DNA of 34,022 bases from an uncultured delta proteobacterium (GTDB lineage: Bacteria > Bdellovibrionota_C > UBA2361 > OMII01), in contig CAIXKI010000172.1 of NCBI GenBank assembly GCA_903920005.1, forward strand, positions 1-34,022, given 5' to 3'. The position numbers and the translations under genes were made by a program. The notes under the pieces were generated by a model. It was not told the DNA's origin, ran no database searches, and saw only the letters and a list, made by a program, of their open reading frames with translations. Of this stretch, positions 1 to 9,871 are shown piece after piece; position 1 is the stretch's first letter; each line of letters begins with the position of its first letter.

Positions 1-5
1 AGCAA

Positions 6-1613
6 GTGGATCTCTGGAAGCGTTTTAAAGACCGACTGATATTCGACTCGGAGAGTGGCTTCTCACTTGATACAAGTCGTCTCGCTTACGATGACGGATA
101 TCTCGCTCGTATGGAGCCCGCGATGCAGAAGGCCTTCGCGGCCATGCAGAGTTTGGAAGAAGGAGCGATCGCCAATCCGGACGAAAATCGGATGGTAGGA
201 CACTATTGGTTGCGAACACCGAGCCTCGCTCCTCAACAAGATCTGCGGGAAGCGATAACTGGTACAGTGGCGAAGATTAAAAAATTCGCCGCGGATGTTC
301 ATTCCGGCGTGTTCGCCCCTTCCACGGGCGGAAAGTTTTCTCACGTGCTTGTAATTGGAATTGGCGGATCGGCATTGGGTCCCCAATTCGTAAATCAAGC
401 GTTGAGCTCCGTTGCCGATCCGATGACCATCTCGTTCTTCGACAACACGGACCCTGATGGTATGGCTAAAGCGCTCTATTCTCTGTCGAGCATAGAGCGA
501 ACGTTAGTTGTGGTCATATCAAAGTCTGGCGGAACTAAGGAAACTCGTAACGGACAGCTTATAGCAAAAGCCGCTTTCGAGGCCGCAAAGATTGATTGGA
601 GGAAGCATTTTGTCGCCGTAACGGGTGAGGGGAGTGAACTGGATAAGGTGGCCATCTCAGAGGGCTGGTTGGAGCGATTCCCAATGTGGGATTGGGTTGG
701 TGGTCGCACAAGCGAGTTTAGCGCCGTGGGATTACTTCCATTCGCGTTGCAGGGATTCGACGTTGACTCCTTCCTCGCGGGAGCTGCGCATATGGACGCG
801 CTCACTCGACGCAAAGCCACCAAGCAGAATCCTGCCGCTATGCTGGCTCTTGGTTGGTATCACTGCGGGTGTGGTAAGGGAAACAAGGATATGGTTGTGC
901 TTCCCTACAAGGACCGCCTTGAGCTCTTCAGTAAGTATCTTCAACAGCTGGTGATGGAGAGCCTCGGTAAGGAGCATGATATTTCTGGTGCGGTTGTAAC
1001 CCAGGGAATTGCTGTGTACGGGAACAAAGGGTCGACGGATCAGCACGCGTACGTGCAGCAGCTTCGGGACGGATTGCATAATTTCTTCGCGGTATTTGTC
1101 GAGGTGTTGCGCGATCAATCCTCGTGCACAAGAGCGAGCGACGCCTTGAAGTCGTTCAACCCGGGCGATATCGCCGTCGAGGCAGGTATAACAAGTGGCG
1201 ATTACCTGACCGGCTTCTATCTTGGGACTCGGCGAGCGCTCTTTGAAAAGAAGAGAGAGAGTATCACCGTCACGGTACCTGAAGTAACCGCCAATTATGT
1301 TGGTATGCTGATCGCTCTCTTCGAGCGAGCTGTGGGGTTATACGCGTCACTTGTACATGTGAACGCGTACCACCAGCCCGGCGTAGAGGCAGGTAAGAAG
1401 GCTGCCGCGGAGGTCTTGAAGCTCCAAGAGCGGGTGTGCGCTTTCTTGAGGAAGGAAGGGCGCCCTCTCTCGGTAGATGAGATTTCGGAGGGAGTTCAAG
1501 ATAAGGACTCCGCGGAGACGATTTTTAAGGTGTTGAGGCATCTTGCGGCGAATCGGAGACTTGAGGTCTCCAAAGGGACCTCAATCTTTGACGATCGATA
1601 TGCGTGTTCTTAG
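6..1613 (+). CDS. pgi: Glucose-6-phosphate isomerase
   Basis: [27 protein letters not shown] and [16 protein letters not shown] motifs; full length with GTG start at the window edge and a C-terminal extension after the catalytic fold. Confidence 0.95.
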   Translation: MDLWKRFKDRLIFDSESGFSLDTSRLAYDDGYLARMEPAMQKAFAAMQSLEEGAIANPDENRMVGHYWLRTPSLAPQQDLREAITGTVAKIKKFAADVHSGVFAPSTGGKFSHVLVIGIGGSALGPQFVNQALSSVADPMTISFFDNTDPDGMAKALYSLSSIERTLVVVISKSGGTKETRNGQLIAKAAFEAAKIDWRKHFVAVTGEGSELDKVAISEGWLERFPMWDWVGGRTSEFSAVGLLPFALQGFDVDSFLAGAAHMDALTRRKATKQNPAAMLALGWYHCGCGKGNKDMVVLPYKDRLELFSKYLQQLVMESLGKEHDISGAVVTQGIAVYGNKGSTDQHAYVQQLRDGLHNFFAVFVEVLRDQSSCTRASDALKSFNPGDIAVEAGITSGDYLTGFYLGTRRALFEKKRESITVTVPEVTANYVGMLIALFERAVGLYASLVHVNAYHQPGVEAGKKAAAEVLKLQERVCAFLRKEGRPLSVDEISEGVQDKDSAETIFKVLRHLAANRRLEVSKGTSIFDDRYACS

Positions 1614-1625
1614 GAAATGCCATAG

Positions 1626-4013
1626 ATGCTCAACACTGTTAGCCCTGATCTCTTAGGGCTCGCTGCCCTCGTAATCGTAATGGTTGTTCTGTTCGTTACG
1701 GAGCGGTTACCCGTTGATGTCACCGCGATGGGTGTGCTGCTCGTTCTGATGCTCGCTGGGTATGTTTCGCCCACGGAGGCATTTAGCGGATTTTCGTCTC
1801 CGGTAGTGGTGGTAATGGTGTCCACACTCTTCGTGGCCACGGCGTTACGCATAACTGGGGTAAGTGACGCGATCGCTCGTTGGATTCACGGGTATGCGGG
1901 AAAGAATGAGCGAGTTGCGATCGCTATTATTATGGTGATCGCGGCGTTTCTCTCCGGTTTTATGAACAACATATCGGCCGCGGCGCTTTTGATGCCGGCC
2001 GTCGCGGTTTTGTCTCACGAGACGGAGATCCCTCCCTCACGGTTGTACCTGCCACTGGCGTTCGGGGTAACGCTTGGTGGAATGTTGACACTCATCGGCA
2101 CGCCGCCAAATATTGTAGCGTCGGAGCTTGTGCGCCACGCTGGCATGGCCCCGATCTCCTTCTTTGATTTTACCCCGTACGGATTGTCAGCGCTCCTCGC
2201 GGGGGTGCTCTTCATGGTGGTGTTTGGTCCCAAACTCCTGCCCGTTCGAAAAACTCAGCGCCTCACCAAGCGGATTACAGATCTTCGCTCCTTGTATCAC
2301 TTGCAAGACCGGCTTTTCTCCGTGCGAATTCCAGAGGCTAGTCGAGTTGATGGAAAAACGCTTTCAGAGCTTCGTTTCGGATCTCTTGTGGGTGGCGTCG
2401 TCGTTACGATTATTCGGGGAGGCCGAAAACTCCTCTCTCCAAAAGCAACCGAGACGCTGCATGCTCGCGATATATTGTTGGTGCGTGGGAATCCAGATCG
2501 CTTCGCTGAGGTGGCGGCCCTGAACGGCGTTGAGGCGTGTCCAGTTCCTGAGCGGGTAGTTGAGAAGTTGGCGCGGACCGTTCAGGTCGTCTCCGCTACC
2601 ATTCGCGATGTACACGCGGATACTAGAATGATCTCTCTAAGGGAGATACTTCGCACTACGGGTATCGTTCCGTTTGCCGTTGAGCGCGCGTCTTTCGACC
2701 ACGCTTGGGAGGCTCATCCTCCATCATGGTTCCTGGACAGCCTTGTGCACAAAGGTGATGTACTCCTTGGTGGTATCGTGGCGAAATTCTCTGAGGAATC
2801 GCCCAAGATAGATATAGATCTTATAGAGGTACAAAAGAGCGCTGAGGCGGTGACGAAGGCACTCCACGTCGTCACAATTAAAAGAGATGGATGGAGTGGC
2901 GCTCCTCTTCATCGCTTCGCGCATGAAACGAAGCTCTCCATTCTCGGACGGATTGGCGCTGATGATTCAGTAGAGTGGCTCGATGTGTCTGTCATTCACC
3001 CCGGGGGCGAATTGGGAGGCGCGCTCCTCTCCTCTGATCATGTTTTGCGGGACGGGGAGGCGTATCTTGTGAGCGGCTCTCTAGAGGAAGGAAGGCGGAG
3101 GGAGCTTATCAGCTCGCTTGTGTTAGAGGCTGAAGCAGCGTCTGTTGAACTTGAATCGCCGGACGTGGGAATAGTTGAACTTGTTTTGACGCCGCGATCC
3201 GAATTTATCGGCAAGACGCTGGCTGACCTTCATTTCCGCGAGAAGTATGACGCTCAAGTGCTCGCGCTGTGGCGGGATGGCAAGGCGCAGATGTCCTTAT
3301 CCTCGGCCTTACCTCTAATGTATGGGGACGCGCTTCTTGTTCAAGGCGCGCGCAAAAGTTTGACAGTGCTCGCTAAAGAACCAGATTTCGTCGTGCTCTC
3401 CGAGCATCGAAAAACACCACCTCTTTCATCGAAATCGTTCTTCTCGATTATCGCGCTATTCATGCTGATGTTTACTCCGCTTCTGACGGGGATGCCTGTA
3501 CACCAAGCGGCGTTCCTCTCTGCCTGCCTCGTTATTTTTTGTGGGGCGGTAACGATGGAGCAGGTCTATCGAGAGATCGACTGGCGCGTGGTATTTCTTC
3601 TTGCGCTTCTTATTCCCCTCGGAACCGCGGTTGAAAGAGCCGCCGCCGGAGAGGTGATTGTGCAGGCATTGGGAAGCATTGCCACAACCACACCGCCACT
3701 ACTTTTGGCGGCTATCTTCCTGTGCGCCGGAAGCCTTCTGAGCCAAGTGATCGATAGCTCCGTGTCCGTGATTTTTTTAGGGCCGATCGCGTTGGTTCTT
3801 GGCAGACACGCCGGGGCCGATCCATATGGGTTGCTGATGGCTGTAACGCTCGGCAGTTCGTTGGCGTTTGTGCTCCCCACCAGTTGCCGCTCAAATATGA
3901 TCGTGAGTGGAGCTGGAGGCTACCGAGTCTCTGACTTCGTTCGCGTTGGCGTTCCCTTTACTATCGCGATAGCTGTGGCGCTACTTTTGATGCTTCAGTT
4001 GCGTGCGCTGTAG
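1626..4013 (+). CDS. SLC13/CitM-type anion permease with central TrkA-C (RCK_C) domains
   Basis: Two hydrophobic TM blocks (MNNISAAALLMPAV, GVTLGGMLTLIGTPPNIVAS, LPTSCRSNMIVSGAGGYRVSDF) flank TrkA-C-like segments (LSELRFGSLVGGVVVTIIRGG; GKTLADLHFREKYDAQVLALWRDG). Confidence 0.88.
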   Translation: MLNTVSPDLLGLAALVIVMVVLFVTERLPVDVTAMGVLLVLMLAGYVSPTEAFSGFSSPVVVVMVSTLFVATALRITGVSDAIARWIHGYAGKNERVAIAIIMVIAAFLSGFMNNISAAALLMPAVAVLSHETEIPPSRLYLPLAFGVTLGGMLTLIGTPPNIVASELVRHAGMAPISFFDFTPYGLSALLAGVLFMVVFGPKLLPVRKTQRLTKRITDLRSLYHLQDRLFSVRIPEASRVDGKTLSELRFGSLVGGVVVTIIRGGRKLLSPKATETLHARDILLVRGNPDRFAEVAALNGVEACPVPERVVEKLARTVQVVSATIRDVHADTRMISLREILRTTGIVPFAVERASFDHAWEAHPPSWFLDSLVHKGDVLLGGIVAKFSEESPKIDIDLIEVQKSAEAVTKALHVVTIKRDGWSGAPLHRFAHETKLSILGRIGADDSVEWLDVSVIHPGGELGGALLSSDHVLRDGEAYLVSGSLEEGRRRELISSLVLEAEAASVELESPDVGIVELVLTPRSEFIGKTLADLHFREKYDAQVLALWRDGKAQMSLSSALPLMYGDALLVQGARKSLTVLAKEPDFVVLSEHRKTPPLSSKSFFSIIALFMLMFTPLLTGMPVHQAAFLSACLVIFCGAVTMEQVYREIDWRVVFLLALLIPLGTAVERAAAGEVIVQALGSIATTTPPLLLAAIFLCAGSLLSQVIDSSVSVIFLGPIALVLGRHAGADPYGLLMAVTLGSSLAFVLPTSCRSNMIVSGAGGYRVSDFVRVGVPFTIAIAVALLLMLQLRAL

Positions 4014-4042
4014 CACGGCGATCAAAGACTCCCGCGGCTCTG

Positions 4043-4801
4043 TTAGTTTTTGCTGGGGGCTACCATTCCAACGATTCGTCCAATGAGGATGACGAGGTAG
4101 AGGTTTCCACCCAGGCTCTCCACCGCTATGACATTTCTTACCAATTGGGATTGAGCTGGAAGCGTTGGAGTGCCTCCGCTGATAGCGACGAGGGAGCAGT
4201 ACAGCATTTCGGAAAACGTAGCGAAACCTGGACTCAGAGCGACTCCGAAGGTAAGCGGTTCGATTAAATTAAGAAGCTCAAATATGCTCGCGAAGCTAAT
4301 GGCGATCATGAGGAATAGGCTGACAGCGCCCCAAAGGTTATTTTTCGTGATGTTATGGGAGGAGAATACATCCTTGAACACCCAATATATGGTCAGAAAT
4401 TCAACACTCAATAGGCCGATATGAAGTATTGTAAAGCCTGCGGAGGGGTCTTTTACAATCTGCAAGAAAGGATTCTGGAGGACGAGCATTATGAGGAATA
4501 ACGTGATCAGGTAGAGGAAGAGAAAGACGATCACGGCTTTGCGACGCAGAAAATTCTTAAGAAGATCCCACACAAGGTAGAAGTACGTAGCGCCGAGCGC
4601 TGTGTACACCGAATCGTGAATTACGGTGAACAAGGGAGCCCGACACAATCGAAGAATTTCGGCTAAGAAGAGCGCGACAAATATCAAAGCGCTCTGAATA
4701 ATGAAGACGTTTCGATAGTCTCGCGTTTTGGCTGCCGCTGAGGGCCTTTCGTGGTCGAAAAAATCCATGGAAGATATTTGCACGGTGGGAGCGGGGCGCA
4801 C
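4043..4801 (-). CDS. Ion-channel-like (Ion_trans_2 fold) membrane protein with non-canonical pore loop
   Basis: Multiple TM helices; C-terminus FSEMLYCSLVAISGGTPTLPAQSQLVRNVIAVESLGGNLYLVILIGRIVGM resembles bacterial 2-TM K+ channel pore and last TM helix but lacks TVGYGD. Confidence 0.65.
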   Translation of the reverse strand: MRPAPTVQISSMDFFDHERPSAAAKTRDYRNVFIIQSALIFVALFLAEILRLCRAPLFTVIHDSVYTALGATYFYLVWDLLKNFLRRKAVIVFLFLYLITLFLIMLVLQNPFLQIVKDPSAGFTILHIGLLSVEFLTIYWVFKDVFSSHNITKNNLWGAVSLFLMIAISFASIFELLNLIEPLTFGVALSPGFATFSEMLYCSLVAISGGTPTLPAQSQLVRNVIAVESLGGNLYLVILIGRIVGMVAPSKN

Positions 4802-5022
4802 TAGGGAAATAAAGGAAGGCTTTGATCCCCAGGGATCTCCAATAACGCGTTTGAGTGGCGTTCAGGAAAAGACTAGGGGTCTCATAGTCGAGCGTCGGTT
4901 CGGGTCTGGCCTCGAATGGGCGCTCCTTTTTGGACGATGCAGTTAAGGAGATGGATTGAAAATTGTTAGTGAGGTAACGGAGCCGCTATTGAAGCCCCCC
5001 CTCCGAGGCACATCGGCTTTCT

Positions 5023-5325
5023 TTAGTTCCGCGGCGGCCCACGAAAGCTTTCGAAAGAGACTATTGGGATGCTCGCGCCGATAGCTTGAAGCACCTCGTC
5101 TGAGAGTAGCCCGTCCGCCATCATGATTAACTCTTCGATTGCGGTAAGGCAGAGGTTCGCATGGTCCCAATCAGGACAGGTGTCCGTCCCGACTTGTAGC
5201 TCTACGACAATTCGTCTCCATTCTGGCTGCGTCCATGGAAGCAGGGCTATAAGCGGCGAGGAGGGGCCGAAGTAGGCTGGACCGACCAGGGTGACGTGAC
5301 ATGTATCCTGACCGTAGGTGCTCAT
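5023..5325 (-). CDS. Hypothetical protein (100 aa)
   Basis: ORF whose ATG overlaps the upstream ORF stop (ATGA), suggesting translational coupling. Confidence 0.55.
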   Translation of the reverse strand: MSTYGQDTCHVTLVGPAYFGPSSPLIALLPWTQPEWRRIVVELQVGTDTCPDWDHANLCLTAIEELIMMADGLLSDEVLQAIGASIPIVSFESFRGPPRN

Positions 5326-5570
5326 GCTGCGTTCGTCCCTTCAAGCACTTTGATTAAGATCCTTGCTCCAGAGTCCAAAAACTGCCGATTCTGCCGCCAT
5401 TTTTCCCCGAACGATTTCGCTGTAAGGGGGCGCCTCTCGGCTGAGGACTGGTTTTCTGGTCCGATATTTGTGAATGTTTCGGCCCTCAGATCTCTATTGT
5501 TCTGAGACTGACTTTGGGGCGCCTGTTCTCTCGTTTCACCTGGTGTGTTGGTGGTTGTTCTATCTGCCAT
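5322..5570 (-). CDS. Hypothetical hydrophilic protein (82 aa)
   Basis: SD-like GGGAG 5 nt before ATG; ATGA overlap with the downstream ORF. Confidence 0.55.
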   Translation of the reverse strand: MADRTTTNTPGETREQAPQSQSQNNRDLRAETFTNIGPENQSSAERRPLTAKSFGEKWRQNRQFLDSGARILIKVLEGTNAA

Positions 5571-5580
5571 AAAAACTCCC

Positions 5581-5605
5581 CTCTCTCTCTCTCTCTCTCT
5601 CTCTC
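5581..5605. repeat. (CT)12 dinucleotide microsatellite ((AG)12 on minus strand)
   Basis: Direct reading: ctctctctctctctctctctctctc, directly upstream (minus strand) of the SD of ORF 5322..5570. Confidence 0.97.
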
Positions 5606-5736
5606 CGCCCTGCTAGGATCGGGTGGCTGGTGCGATTCTTTATATTTGATGCCCAAAAGTGTGAGATTGTGTGTGGGCGGGTCAGAAATAAAGGCCCTTG
5701 TTTACCCTAACGCATTGAATTTAGGCTGTAGTCGCC

Positions 5737-6108
5737 ATGACACATACTACACATACAGAACTTCTCGCTCGGAAGTGCTCGCCACTTCCCCCCGGAGCCC
5801 CCCGACTTTCCCCTGAGCAGGTAGCGCCGCTCTTACAAGAGCTAGATGGATGGCAGGTGGTCGATCATGCCATTCAGAAGCAGTTCTCTACGTCGACATA
5901 TCTGGCCGGCATTAGGTGGGTTGATCAGGTCGCGCTCATCGCTGAAAGCGAGGACCATCATCCAGATCTTCACGTGTCGTGGTGTAAGATTACGGTGACC
6001 CTGTGGACGCATACGGTTCAAGGGCTCTCAATCAATGATTTCATCGTAGCCGCTAAACTGGATGATGCGTGGAGGCGATTTGTCCCGAGCGGAGAGAGTG
6101 CTGCATAG
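5737..6108 (+). CDS. Pterin-4a-carbinolamine dehydratase
   Basis: LDGWQV...AESEDHHPDLHVSWCKITVTLWTHTVQGLSINDFIVAAKLD matches the PCD/DCoH family motif. Confidence 0.9.
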   Translation: MTHTTHTELLARKCSPLPPGAPRLSPEQVAPLLQELDGWQVVDHAIQKQFSTSTYLAGIRWVDQVALIAESEDHHPDLHVSWCKITVTLWTHTVQGLSINDFIVAAKLDDAWRRFVPSGESAA

Positions 6109-6172
6109 TTTGGTTGTAGCGGCGTACGTCTCATAGTAATAGAAACACAAGAAATTCACCTAAGGAGTTTAT

Positions 6173-6688
6173 ATGGCCAAGAGCAATGACAAGATTACGA
6201 TGAAGGGAAATCCTCTTAAGGTAGAGGGGCGTTGTATTGAAGAGGGAACTTCGGCTCCCGCATTCACTCTTACTGCCGCAGATATGTCGGATTCAACTAA
6301 CGCTACCTTCGCCGGAAAGGTTGTAGTGCTTCTCGCCATCCCGAGTATCGATACGCCGGTATGCGCGGCTGAAACGAAGAAGTTTAATGAAGAGGCCGCA
6401 AGTCTCTCTCACGATGTGGTGATCGCCTCGGTAAGTCGGGACCTTCCGTTTGCGCTCAAGCGATGGTGTGCCGCTGAGGGAGTTAATCGTGTTGTCACCC
6501 TGAGTGATTACAAGTATCGAACCTTTGGACAACAGTTTGGCGTGGATCTTCCTGACCTCGGGTTGCTTGCTCGAGCGCTCTTCGTTGTCGACAAGGCCGG
6601 AAAGGTTGTGCACGTTGATTACGTGAGCGAGGTCGCGGAAGAGCCTGATTATCAAGCCGCGCTCGCCGCGATCAAGAAGGCGGTATAA
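6173..6688 (+). CDS. tpx: Thiol peroxidase (Tpx, atypical 2-Cys peroxiredoxin)
   Basis: VVLLAIPSIDTPVCAAETKKFNEEA; ASVSRDLPFALKRWC; SD aaggag upstream. Confidence 0.94.
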   Translation: MAKSNDKITMKGNPLKVEGRCIEEGTSAPAFTLTAADMSDSTNATFAGKVVVLLAIPSIDTPVCAAETKKFNEEAASLSHDVVIASVSRDLPFALKRWCAAEGVNRVVTLSDYKYRTFGQQFGVDLPDLGLLARALFVVDKAGKVVHVDYVSEVAEEPDYQAALAAIKKAV

Positions 6689-6708
6689 AGCCTTAAGGAG
6701 CGAAAAAG

Positions 6709-6753
6709 CCGCGCAGGCCCATCGACTGTTGATGCGGGCTGCGCGGTTTTTTT
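6709..6753 (+). terminator. Intrinsic terminator downstream of tpx
   Basis: CCGCGCAGGCCC...GGGCTGCGCGG stem followed by TTTTTTT. Confidence 0.88.
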
Positions 6754-6902
6754 GTGTCTACTCCTCTCTCTGATCTCGAGTAGGTCTGAGAATCTTTTTG
6801 AGTGGTAGGTAACTCAAGGTAACGTGCCTTGTCGAATCGTAGGCATGGTGTCCGATCTTTTCGCGCGCAGTTCAACGATACATTCGTTGAGGATGAGCTG
6901 GT

Positions 6903-7211
6903 ATGAAGCGCAAGAATGACGCGAGTCGTAGATTAAGCTTGTTGGTTCTAGCAATCGTGGCTCTTTCCTCATGTTCTCGCCCGGCGCCGTTTGTCTCCAA
7001 TCCGACCGATGAGTGGGAGGAGGTTGCCGAGCGGGGCCGCATGCGGATGCCGGAACAGCCTGCCTATCCCACTCCGTATGTTGAGCCACAGGCGGTCGAC
7101 GTGGCCGAAGAGGTTCCGATCAAAGACGGGGCTACGGTGGAGACCGCATTGGCCGATGTTATTGGATTTCCGTTTCGCGCTGCGGCTTGGCTCGCGCATG
7201 TGCTCCTCTAA
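6903..7211 (+). CDS. Small putative lipoprotein
   Basis: N-terminal signal RRLSLLVLAIVALSSC with lipobox-like LSSC. Confidence 0.6.
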   Translation: MKRKNDASRRLSLLVLAIVALSSCSRPAPFVSNPTDEWEEVAERGRMRMPEQPAYPTPYVEPQAVDVAEEVPIKDGATVETALADVIGFPFRAAAWLAHVLL

Positions 7212-7251
7212 GGAGCGGAATAGGGTGGGGCTAGTCCGGAGATAGATAACC

Positions 7252-7283
7252 AAAAAAGAGGAGGGGATTCCTTTCCCGCTCCT
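7252..7283 (-). terminator. Intrinsic terminator for the minus-strand ORF 7286..7927
   Basis: Minus strand reads AGGAGCGGGAAAGGAATCCCCTCCTCTTTTTT just after the stop codon. Confidence 0.75.
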
Positions 7284-7285
7284 TC

Positions 7286-7927
7286 TCAATTCCTCACCCG
7301 CCAGTGCTCGATCATGAGCTTGGCTTCGGTGGAGACCCCATACAACGAAAGGGTCTTCAAAAAAGCATCCATGCGAGAGTCCGGCGCGCTTGTGGCTTGC
7401 GAGGAAGTAGGGAGGTATTCCCTAAGTCTCCACATGAGCCAAGCCGCGAACGGATCCTCGTTTACCTTCCAGGCGTCCTTCTTGGACGCTCCGAAAAGGT
7501 GCTCCTCCTTGTCGGTTGGATTTTTAAAGGCCCTGATTTCATCACGATGAGTTCGCAGGTTGTCTGCTTTCGTGATGAGATACGAGACCTCTAAAAATTG
7601 CCGGTCGTTCGGGTAGGGAATGTAAAACACCCCTGCCACTGGAAGACTAACGACATCCTCCGGTGGATATATATGCCATCCAGGCGCATATATCCGATCA
7701 CGACCCAATCCAACGTGTTCAGCAGGAACGAGTCTACCGACAAGTCCGCCTACGACGAGGATTCCGCCTAGGAGAGTAGCTACTACTCCCCGAAACACCT
7801 GCACCGTCCTGGTGCTCCGTCCTTTCCAAGCTGTCCTACTCGCGATGAAGGCGATGTAGGCGACAGCGCTGACAACTCCTATGAACACGTACGTATTCAG
7901 AGGAGGAAGGTCCGAAAGAAATTTCAT
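7286..7927 (-). CDS. Membrane-anchored protein with short SPFH/Band-7-like segment
   Basis: Two N-terminal TM helices, then LVPAEHVGLGRDRIYAPGWHIYPPEDVVSLPV resembling the start of SPFH domains; SD aaaggagg before ATG. Confidence 0.55.
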   Translation of the reverse strand: MKFLSDLPPLNTYVFIGVVSAVAYIAFIASRTAWKGRSTRTVQVFRGVVATLLGGILVVGGLVGRLVPAEHVGLGRDRIYAPGWHIYPPEDVVSLPVAGVFYIPYPNDRQFLEVSYLITKADNLRTHRDEIRAFKNPTDKEEHLFGASKKDAWKVNEDPFAAWLMWRLREYLPTSSQATSAPDSRMDAFLKTLSLYGVSTEAKLMIEHWRVRN

Positions 7928-8259
7928 AAAAACCTCCTTTCTCCGGAAAGCCTCCGCGACGCATCCAACATCGTTGTCTGGATGTGTAGCCGAGGCCCGA
8001 AAAAATCACCCTCTACCCTAAAAAAGTATCCTCGCAGATTCGCACAGTGACCCTAGTTAAGAAACGATTGAGCGCGACCAGTGCGGCCAAGCTGTCGCGT
8101 TCGGATCGAATCTGAGTGATTCTCGTCGCGTTGTTGAGAGCGCCCACGTCCTACGAGTTCCTCGTAGAGCCGGCTATATAATGACTCAAAAGCCCTGAAA
8201 ATATTGGCTTCGAAGCACTTAGGATGACGCAGTTGCCGCTGAGGTCTCGATAGGGGGCC

Positions 8260-9711
8260 ATGAAGTTTCTGAGGCTCATACCGTTTCTATTGCTTACCGT
8301 GCACCTCGCGCACGCTGAGCCGTTGTCGCCCTTTCGGGGGCCGATAGTAAAGAAAACCTCAAAGCGCGCTCGTGTCTCAAAGGTCGCGATATATGACCGT
8401 AAAGAGGCAACTCGCATAGATCCGGTCACCTTTACCGCGCGCATTCGAACCGAGGGTACTGTTGTAGTTTCTCTGACCTCAAAGAGGGAAAAGGATTGGG
8501 ATTCAACACTCGTTCGTGACGGACGGGAGCAGCGGGAGGAGTCTTCGATAACGCTTTATCAAGGGACAGTGCGGATCCGTGGGGAGGAGTTTCCCGCCGC
8601 CGCTTCGATGTACGCAAAGAAGATTATGCTCACGTTTCCTGGGCGCCAAAAGGGCTCAGAGGGAAAGCAGCGAGTGTACACTCTCACTCTTCCGGAACGG
8701 TTGTCAGGTCGGGGAATGGCCCGGGTATCCGCCGTTCCTCAGTCGGTATTTCACAACAAAACGTGCGCAGATGTTGGTTTTGGTCATGCCGGAGGCCATG
8801 CGCGTGCCTCGGCCATCAAAGCGGTGACGAAAGCGTCTACGCCCGTAAAAACATACCGTGTGCTTACAATTAGCACTGAGGCGGATCCCTATTTGTACGC
8901 GATTCATGGAGACCAAACAAATGCGTACATCGCGCGTATTATCAATACCGCCGAGGCGCTTTTTGAGGCTCCACTTGGAATACGTTTCCAAATAGTCAAG
9001 CAGACTGTCTATACGGATCTCTCCACCTACGCTCTTTCCCAAACAGACCCACTCCAACTTCTCAGCGCGTTTGCGACGAACCCGCAAAATCCCTCCACCC
9101 TTGGAGTTTCAGCGCTTAGCTTTGAGCAAGATGTAGATGTGAAGCATCTGTTCACTGGTAAGGACCTTGATGGCCCACCGGTAGGATTGGCTTATATCGG
9201 AACCATCTGCTACGCGCCGAAATCCGCGTACGGCCTCACCCAAGCGACATCTACAGCCGGGGCTCCCTATTACTTCGCGCACGAGATAGGCCACAACCTG
9301 GGTGCTAGGCACGACCTGACAACGAGTGGAAGTGTGATGAATCCGAAGATTTCTATAGGCAGTGTCTTCTCACAGGGAAGTATAGATCAGATTCATGAGC
9401 ATCTTTCGTATTTCGGAAAGTGTCTTGAGACGAAGACTCTCACCCCAAACCTTGCGAACGCGAAGTTAACCCTTAGGCGCACGATAACGCCGGTCGGTAT
9501 TAAGCTTCGTGGACGCCTTGTGTATACCAACAACGAGCCGATCCCTGGCGTTGATATCGTTCTGAGTATCGGTAAGAGGCGGGTGGTTGTGAGCACCAAC
9601 GCGGCTGGCGTGTACTCGTATACGCTCAAGAAGAAGGGCGGAAAGAAGCCTGCCGCGGTGATGGCTTCTACTGCGGGTGGAGAGACGCAGTCGCCGTTAA
9701 TTGGTGGATAG
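8260..9711 (+). CDS. Secreted reprolysin-like zinc metalloprotease with C-terminal CarboxypepD_reg-like domain
   Basis: Signal peptide MKFLRLIPFLLLTVHLAHA; HEIGHNLGARHD zinc motif, VMNPK Met-turn; LRGRLVYTNNEPIPGVDIVLSIGK...AGVYSYTL beta-sandwich. Confidence 0.85.
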   Translation: MKFLRLIPFLLLTVHLAHAEPLSPFRGPIVKKTSKRARVSKVAIYDRKEATRIDPVTFTARIRTEGTVVVSLTSKREKDWDSTLVRDGREQREESSITLYQGTVRIRGEEFPAAASMYAKKIMLTFPGRQKGSEGKQRVYTLTLPERLSGRGMARVSAVPQSVFHNKTCADVGFGHAGGHARASAIKAVTKASTPVKTYRVLTISTEADPYLYAIHGDQTNAYIARIINTAEALFEAPLGIRFQIVKQTVYTDLSTYALSQTDPLQLLSAFATNPQNPSTLGVSALSFEQDVDVKHLFTGKDLDGPPVGLAYIGTICYAPKSAYGLTQATSTAGAPYYFAHEIGHNLGARHDLTTSGSVMNPKISIGSVFSQGSIDQIHEHLSYFGKCLETKTLTPNLANAKLTLRRTITPVGIKLRGRLVYTNNEPIPGVDIVLSIGKRRVVVSTNAAGVYSYTLKKKGGKKPAAVMASTAGGETQSPLIGG

Positions 9712-9871
9712 CGGGGCCTATCCAAAGCTGCGCTACCGGTCTCCATGTCTCCTAAACGCTTGTGAAGAACGCGACGAGTTTTTCGCTTTGCGGACTCTAG
9801 CGAGCGCTGGTCTCTAAGAAAACGGCTCTGTTACTCGAAGGCGTCGAACCATGGCGTGGCGATCTCTCCCA

